NCBI GenBank assembly: GCA_963768185.1 | Contig: CAVYGS010000004.1 | Location: 682,001-746,000, forward strand | Direction of reading: 5' to 3' | From: Palsa-461 sp963768185 | GTDB taxonomy: Bacteria; Actinomycetota; Acidimicrobiia; Acidimicrobiales; RAAP-2 | DNA: 64,000 bases | Part shown: positions 59,508-64,000 of the stretch, piece after piece | Layout: each line of letters opens with the position of its first letter | Position numbering within the stretch: position 1 is the stretch's first letter | The notes under the pieces: model-generated | What the model saw: only the letters and a program-made list of their open reading frames with translations | What the model was told of the DNA's origin: nothing | The model's database searches: none | Program-made: the position numbers and the translations under genes

Positions 59508-59976
59508 GTGACCCACGATGCGAAGATCCTCACCGTCTCGGAATCGGTCAGCACCGGTGCGCGCGAGGACCGATCCGGAGACGAACTGGCCCGTGTCCTT
59601 GTCGAACACGGGTTTCGCATCGTCGATCGGCGGAGTCGTGCCCGACGGCATGGCGCCGGTCGCCGACGCGCTCGTCGAGCTGTCGACCGGATTCGCGGGA
59701 CTGGTGGTGACCACGGGCGGCACGGGGTTCTCGCCGACCGACCTCACTCCCGAGGCGACCCGCGCCGTCATCGAACGCGAGGCCCCTGGCTTGGCTGAGG
59801 CCATGCGCTCGGTGAATCCGCTCGGACGGCTTTCCCGGGGGGTGGCGGGATCGATCGGCGGCTGCCTCATCCTCAATGTCCCGGGATCTCCGAAGGGTGC
59901 GGTCGAGTCGCTCGAGGCCGTCGCCGACGTCCTCGGCCATGCGCTCGAGTTGCTCGCCGGGGGCCGACCGCACTGA
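59508..59976 (+). pseudogene. MoaB/Mog-type molybdopterin adenylyltransferase, one frameshift
   Basis: About 155 residues when rejoined. THDAKILTVSESVSTGARED, LVEHGFRIVDRR in frame 3; after an extra G near 59630, VVPDGMAPVADALVELS, LVVTTGGTGFSPTDLTPEAT and GGCLILNVPGSPKGAVESLE in frame 1. The TTGGTG motif is the MPT-binding site. It adenylates molybdopterin for MoeA. The true N-terminus may begin at GTG 59491, overlapping the moeA stop, if another indel is present. Confidence 0.82.
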
Positions 59977-60101
59977 TCCTGCGGCATGCGTCATGCCGAG
60001 CTGCCACCGAGGAACGCGGTGGCCGGCCGGAATCGACGAACACATGGCCCTGATTAGTGTGGTGAGACGGTCTCCCGTGCGGTCGTTGGGAAAGGGGGGC
60101 A

Positions 60102-60651
60102 GTGACGGACGCTCAGGAGGGAAATCGAGAAGGGCATGGCGGCGCCGACCGGGCTGGTCCCCCCCAGAGGGCGGTGACTGGATCGGCGTCGGCTCGGATC
60201 CGCTGCCGGTCGATGCGGCGTGGCGGTGGGCGATCCTCCCCGGGTGCGGCGGGGTCGTCACCTTCTGCGGCACCGTCCGCGACCACTCCGAGGGTCGTCC
60301 CGGGGTGACGGCCCTGGAATACGAGGCGTACGTCGAACAAGTGGCACCCGCGGCTCACCCGGGTGGCCGTTGCCGCCCGGGAGCGATGGGAGGAGATCGG
60401 CCGCCTGGTGCTCCTCCACCGGGTCGGTCGGCTCGAGGTGGGAGAGGTGTCCGTCGTCGTGGTGGCGTCGACACCACATCGTGCCGAGGCGTTCGCGGCT
60501 GCGCAGTTCTGCATCGACACCCTCAAGCACACAGTCCCCATCTGGAAGCGCGAGACCTGGAGCGGTGGAACGGACTGGACCCTCTGCTCCCATGAGATCG
60601 ACGATGCGCGACCGAGTCCCGGCCTCCGACGCGGTGACGGAGGTCCCGTGA
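60102..60651 (+). pseudogene. moaE: Molybdopterin synthase catalytic subunit MoaE, frameshifts
   Basis: Conserved parts: GGDWIGVGSDPLPVDAAW, GCGGVVTFCGTVRDHSEGR, VTALEYEAYVEQVAP; then after an extra base near 60345, LTRVAVAARERWEEIGRLVL, HRVGRLEVGEVSVVVVAST, PHRAEAFAAAQFCIDTLKH and VPIWKRETWSGGTDW. A missing C in a run of seven (60159-60165) breaks the N-terminus. MoaE transfers sulfur from MoaD to precursor Z. As read, this frame runs into moaA without a stop; the natural end is probably the TGA at 60649 overlapping the moaA GTG. Confidence 0.82.
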
Positions 60652-61723
60652 CGGCTCCCGTCCCGGTCGCCGTCTCGGTGCGGCCCCACCGGAGCGGCGA
60701 GGAGGATGCGGCACCGGCCATGCCGGTGGAGGGGCCACTCGTCGACCGCTACGGGCGCGTGCACGACGACCTTCGCATCTCGGTCACCGATCGCTGCAAC
60801 TTGCGCTGCGTCTACTGCATGCCCGAGGAGGGGCTCTCCTTCCTGCCTCGGGAGCGAGCTCCTCACGTTCGACGAGATCACCCGGGTGGCTCGGGTGGCC
60901 CGGAGCCTCGGCGTGACGGCGCTGCGGATCACCGGGGGCGAGCCGCTCGTCCGCAAGGGACTGCCGGTGCTCGTCGCCCGTCTGTCCGGACTCGGGTTCG
61001 AGGACCTGGCCATGACCACCAACGGGACCGAGCTGGCCGGCGATGGCCGCGAAGCTGGCCTCGGCCGGCCTGCGCCGAGTCAACGTGAGCTGCGACTCCT
61101 TGCGGCCGGAGCGCTTTGCCAGCATCCGCCGGCGGGGCCGCCTCGATCGACGTCCTGCGCGGCGATGGACGCCGCCGAGGCGGCCGGGCTCACCCCCCTC
61201 AAGGTCAACGTGGTGCTGCTGCGAGGCCGCAACGACGACGAGATCCTCGACTTCGCCGCGTTCGCCCGCGACGACCGGCCGCATCGTGCGCTTCATCGAG
61301 TTCATGCCTCTCGATGCCCAGGGAGAATGGGAGCGTGCCCGGCTCGTGCCGGGCCGGGAGGTCTTCGATCGCATCTCGGCTCGCTGGCCGCTGGAGCCGG
61401 TGACCGGACGACAACGGCGCAGCACCGGCCGAGCGGTTCCGCTTCAGCGACGGTGTGGGCGAGATCGGCCTCATCTCGAGCGTCACCGAGCCCTTCTGTG
61501 GCACGTGCAACCGACTCCGGCTCACCGCGGACGGTGCCGATGCGGAACTGCCTCTTCACCAACGACGAAGAGACCGTGCGCGGACGTCCTGCGCAATGGC
61601 GGCACCGACGCCGAGCTCGCCCTCCTGTTCCGGGCTGCCGTCTGGGCCAAACATCCCGGCCACGGGATCAACGAGCCGGGCTTCCTCAGCCCGTCGCGAT
61701 CGATGTCGATGATCGGCGGGTAG
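60648..61723 (+). pseudogene. moaA: GTP 3',8-cyclase MoaA, many frameshifts
   Basis: Radical SAM enzyme starting cofactor synthesis from GTP; about 356 residues when rejoined. Order: VTDRCNLRCVYCMPEEGLSF (CxxxCxxC cluster), ELLTFDEITRVARVARSLGV, RITGGEPLVRKGLP, AAKLASAGLRRVNVSCDSL, AMDAAEAAGLTPLKVNVVLL, RFIEFMPLDAQGEWERARLV, GEIGLISSVTEPFCGTCNRL and MRNCLFTNDEETVR for the C-terminal cluster, ending GINEPGFLSPSRSMSMIGG. About eight single-base insertions (near 60860, 61039, 61151, 61171, 61273, 61413, 61530, 61592). GGAGG lies 4 nt before the GTG. Confidence 0.85.
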
Positions 61724-61725
61724 CG

Positions 61726-61969
61726 GTGGCTCGCCTCCGGCTGTTCGGGCCGGCGCGGGAGGCGGCGGGGACGCCTGGTGCCTCCGTGCCCGGGCACGAT
61801 GTCGCCGCCGTCATGGCGCGGCGCAGGGCGCGGTTCGGGGAGCCGTTCTCCAGCGTTCTCGACCGTTCGCGCGTCTGGGTGAACGGCGACGAAGTCGGAC
61901 CCGGACACCCCCGTCGGCGACGACGACGAGGTCGCGGTGATCCCGCCGGTGTCGGGGGGCTGCGCGTGA
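61726..61969 (+). pseudogene. moaD: Molybdopterin synthase sulfur carrier MoaD, one frameshift
   Basis: About 80 residues, ubiquitin-like. VARLRLFGPAREAAGTPG, FSSVLDRSRVWVNGDEV, then after an extra base near 61906, VGDDDEVAVIPPVSGG. The C-terminus is followed by Cys-Ala before the stop, whereas the classic tail ends in Gly-Gly; the last bases may hold a further error or extension. It starts 2 nt after the moaA stop, and its stop overlaps the moaC GTG. Confidence 0.78.
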
Positions 61970-62503
61970 CCGCCCGGCCGGAGGGCGGACACTGACGCCG
62001 CAGGGGCGCCTGACCCACCTCGACGAGCAGGGCCGCGCTCGCATGGTCGACGTCACCGCCAAACCGCTGACACGCCGAGTGGCCGTGGCGCGGTGCGCAG
62101 TGCTCACCACGGTTGACGCCGTCGCGGCACTCGGCGACCGCCCGTGACGGGGTGGATCCGGTGGAGGCGGCACGCGTCGCCGGCATCCAAGGTGCCAAGC
62201 AGACGTCCTCGCTCATCCCGCTCTGCCATCCCCATCCGTGTCGACCGGGTCTCGGTGGACATCGAGGTGACCGAGCACCGGATCGAGATCACGGCGATCA
62301 TCGAGATCGTCGAACGGACGGGAGTGGAGATGGAGGCGCTCACCGCCTGCGCCGTTGCGGGCCTCACTCTGGTCGACTCGTTGCTCGACCTCGACCCGGA
62401 GGCGTCGCTCGAGGAGCTGACCCTCTGGCACAAATCGGGCGGTCGGTCCGGGGACTGGCAGCGGAGTGGGGCCCAAGGCCATCGGGAGGAAACGACCGCT
62501 TGA
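61966..62503 (+). pseudogene. moaC: Cyclic pyranopterin monophosphate synthase MoaC, frameshifts
   Basis: About 175 residues when rejoined. LTHLDEQGRARMVDVTAKPL, RRVAVARCAVLTTVDAVAAL, then after an extra C near 62151, DPVEAARVAGIQGAKQTSSL and IPLCHP; after an extra C near 62229, RVDRVSVDIEVTEHRIEITA, TGVEMEALTACAVAGLTLVD and SLEELTLWHKSGGRSGDW. It converts the MoaA product to precursor Z. The N-terminus also switches frame near 61990. Last gene of the cofactor set. Confidence 0.85.
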
Positions 62504-62763
62504 TCCCCTTACCGCTGATGCGGCGGAGGCCTGATCCGCGCAACAGGCGTCGCTTGGTCGGCGTCAAGATCCCTCGAGCCGAGTCCGGACTGACGACTGA
62601 CCTCCTCCAGCGGCGCGTCGAAGGCTGGCGCCGTTGACCGCCCCTTCCGCAGACGAACTGGCGAGACGCCTTCGGGATACCCGGAGCGGCGAGTTGGTGG
62701 TGACGTTAGAAATCTAGAAAGAACCTCGGTTGCAGGCAGTTCGATCGCGGGAGGATCTGGCAC

Positions 62764-63630
62764 ATGCACATCGACTTGCTGTTCGACCCGTTTGGCGCCA
62801 CCTGGTCAGACGTACGAGAGGGAGCCATCGTGGCCGCGGGCGAGGGCTTCGACGGTGTGTGGTTGTACGACCACCTGGCGGGCTCGGTGCACGGGCAAGA
62901 TCGGGTGCTTGAGTGTTGGACGACGCTCACCGCGATCGCTGCGGTCGTGCCCGGCATCGCCGTCGGTCCAATGGTGCTTAACGTGGCCAATCGTGATCCT
63001 GGGACTCTCGCGGTGATGGCCGCCACACTCCAGGAGGTCAGCGAAGGCCGTCTCTTGTTGGGTCTCGGTGCGGGCGGCGGAATCGAGACGCCCTACGAGG
63101 CCGAACAACGAGCGCTCGGTCGGCCGGTGCCGGGTGATCGGGCCCGGCGGGCCACACTTGAAGCGGCGGTCGTGACACTGCGGTCGGTCTGGTCCGGGTC
63201 GGTCGGCGGCGTCGGTGGCTTTCCACGGCCCGAGCCTCTTCCGCCGATCATCGTCGGGGGTTTCGGACCGAAGATGGCGGAGCTGGCTGGCCGTGTCGCC
63301 GACGGCGTCAATCTCCCAGATGGCCCGCGCTTGGCGCGTCTTCTTGAGACCGCCAGGGCAGCCAGGGCAGCCTCGGGGCGCGATCTGTCGACGTTTGTCG
63401 TCACCGTGTCCGCCGGCCTGCACGCGCCGGCGCTCAAACGACTAGAGGAGCTTGAGGTCGACCGGGTTGTTGTCTATGTCGACGGGCTCTTCGCGGAGCA
63501 GGTCCGCCTTCTGGCCACAAGCCAGCGCAGAGGGGGTTACGAGACCCCGATCCGCTTGGCACGGCGGCCGAACGGTGCCCGCACCGCGCCGGCAGGCCAC
63601 GGAGGCCGCCGCTCCCGGGGTTGGCAGTAG
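62764..63630 (+). CDS. LLM-class (F420-dependent) luciferase-like oxidoreductase
   Basis: 288 residues of TIM-barrel luciferase-like type. HIDLLFDPFGATWSDVREGA, GFDGVWLYDHLAGSVHG, GPMVLNVANRDPGTLAVMAA, LQEVSEGRLLLGLGAGGG and PPIIVGGFGPKMAELAG are the family motifs, with an actinobacterial F420-type cast. The last 30 residues (Arg-rich) look unusual and could be the result of a late indel. GGAGG lies 9 nt before the ATG. The substrate is unknown. Confidence 0.85.
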   Translation: MHIDLLFDPFGATWSDVREGAIVAAGEGFDGVWLYDHLAGSVHGQDRVLECWTTLTAIAAVVPGIAVGPMVLNVANRDPGTLAVMAATLQEVSEGRLLLGLGAGGGIETPYEAEQRALGRPVPGDRARRATLEAAVVTLRSVWSGSVGGVGGFPRPEPLPPIIVGGFGPKMAELAGRVADGVNLPDGPRLARLLETARAARAASGRDLSTFVVTVSAGLHAPALKRLEELEVDRVVVYVDGLFAEQVRLLATSQRRGGYETPIRLARRPNGARTAPAGHGGRRSRGWQ

Positions 63631-63700
63631 GGGCAAAGGGCGCGATGCTTTGAGATCAAGGGCTACGCCGAAGGGCGTCCAGAAATCGAGGCACGGTCAT

Positions 63701-64000
63701 ATGACGCAGCTGGCAGACGACTTCAAGGTCATCGACGCCGACACCCATTACACGGAGCCCTATGACCTCTGGACCAGCCGGGCCCCGAAAGGCTACGAGA
63801 ACCGGGTCCTGCATGTTGAAGAACGCGATGGCATCCCAACGTGGGTCGTCGATGGAAACGTGATCGGCTTCGCCCGTGGCGGCGGCGTCATCGCCCGCGA
63901 CAGCACGAAGATCCCGTTCTTTGAGTCGTCCAACAAGGGCCTCGATTGGGTCCACGAGGGCGCCTTCGACCCACAGGCCCGCCTGAAGTTGATGGACGAG
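63701..64000 (+). CDS. Amidohydrolase family protein, 3'-truncated by window edge
   Basis: First 100 residues of an amidohydrolase-2 type metal hydrolase. FKVIDADTHYTEPYDLWTSR includes the DxHxxE-like metal motif DTHYTEP found in decarboxylating or hydrolytic amidohydrolases of actinobacteria, followed by VVDGNVIGFARGGG and DPQARLKLMDE. The frame stays open to the last base, so the gene continues outside the window. It starts 70 bp after the LLM gene in the same direction, and may form a catabolic operon with it. Confidence 0.85.
   Translation, partial: MTQLADDFKVIDADTHYTEPYDLWTSRAPKGYENRVLHVEERDGIPTWVVDGNVIGFARGGGVIARDSTKIPFFESSNKGLDWVHEGAFDPQARLKLMDE

Noticed and set aside
62504..62763. 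Short frames between moaC and the LLM gene
   Set aside because: Fragments such as a TTG frame near 62635 are under 30 codons without motif or convincing ribosome-binding site; not annotated.
1..64000. CRISPR arrays, tRNA or rRNA genes
   Set aside because: No regularly spaced direct repeats and no tRNA or rRNA consensus stretches were found when reading the intergenic regions.

Overview
The window is high-GC actinobacterial chromosome (or a metagenome contig). Lineage markers are a mycothiol-dependent formaldehyde dehydrogenase (20959), two F420-type oxidoreductases (20448, 62764), an Rpf-like muralytic protein (22109), a Zur/Fur regulator and many promoters that place TANNNT 6-9 nt before the start codon (leaderless transcripts). 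With type IV pilins and form II CO-dehydrogenase-like enzymes this fits an uncultured Acidimicrobiia-type actinobacterium; that placement is inference.

Layout. 1-1256: 3' part of a group II intron with its reverse transcriptase. 1310-1982: a Phd/VapB-VapC toxin-antitoxin pair with an operator overlapping a leaderless promoter. 2082-15632: housekeeping and catabolic genes (SDR, MscS, two aldo/keto reductases, a MerR-PP2C fusion, a phosphotransferase, a cyclase, a HemK-like methyltransferase, DinB, SRPBCC, a secreted seven-repeat protein, TypA/BipA). 15675-18626: four translationally coupled genes, three of them double-module UPF0145/YbjQ proteins. 18738-25587: aquaporin, mycothiol dehydrogenase, Rpf-like protein, an unassigned structured element (23047-23157) and a UbiE/UbiA-like/dehydrogenase operon. 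25730-31681: a c-di-GMP-I (GEMM-I) riboswitch followed by three prepilin/PilX-like genes, the first a 900-residue pilin with a propeller-like repeat region. 31678-44407: FtsH-like protease, methyltransferase, secreted beta-helix protein, DUF4395, Zur/Fur, a kinase-AIG2 fusion, acyl-CoA dehydrogenase, a membrane protein, an MshEN-glycosyltransferase fusion and PhzF. 44530-62503: a molybdenum island with two xanthine/CO dehydrogenase-type enzymes (L-S-M and L-M-S), two SDRs, MoxR, VWA, two XdhC halves, MocA, CoxG, MoeA, MoaB, MoaE, MoaA, MoaD and MoaC. 62764-64000: an LLM oxidoreductase and the start of an amidohydrolase.

The island reads as one functional unit: hydroxylases, the AAA+/VWA pair and XdhC that insert or mature the cofactor, MocA that would make the cytosine dinucleotide form, and cofactor biosynthesis. 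The pilus operon under a c-di-GMP riboswitch and the glycosyltransferase with a c-di-GMP-type MshEN domain suggest second-messenger control of surface structures.

Quality caution: many conserved genes are broken by single-base indels, mostly +1 insertions of G or C, concentrated in 50.1-53.1 kb and 59.6-62.3 kb with scattered cases elsewhere. All pieces keep conserved sequence, so sequencing or assembly error is more likely than decay. These genes are typed as pseudogene but should be read as frameshifted copies of probably functional genes.
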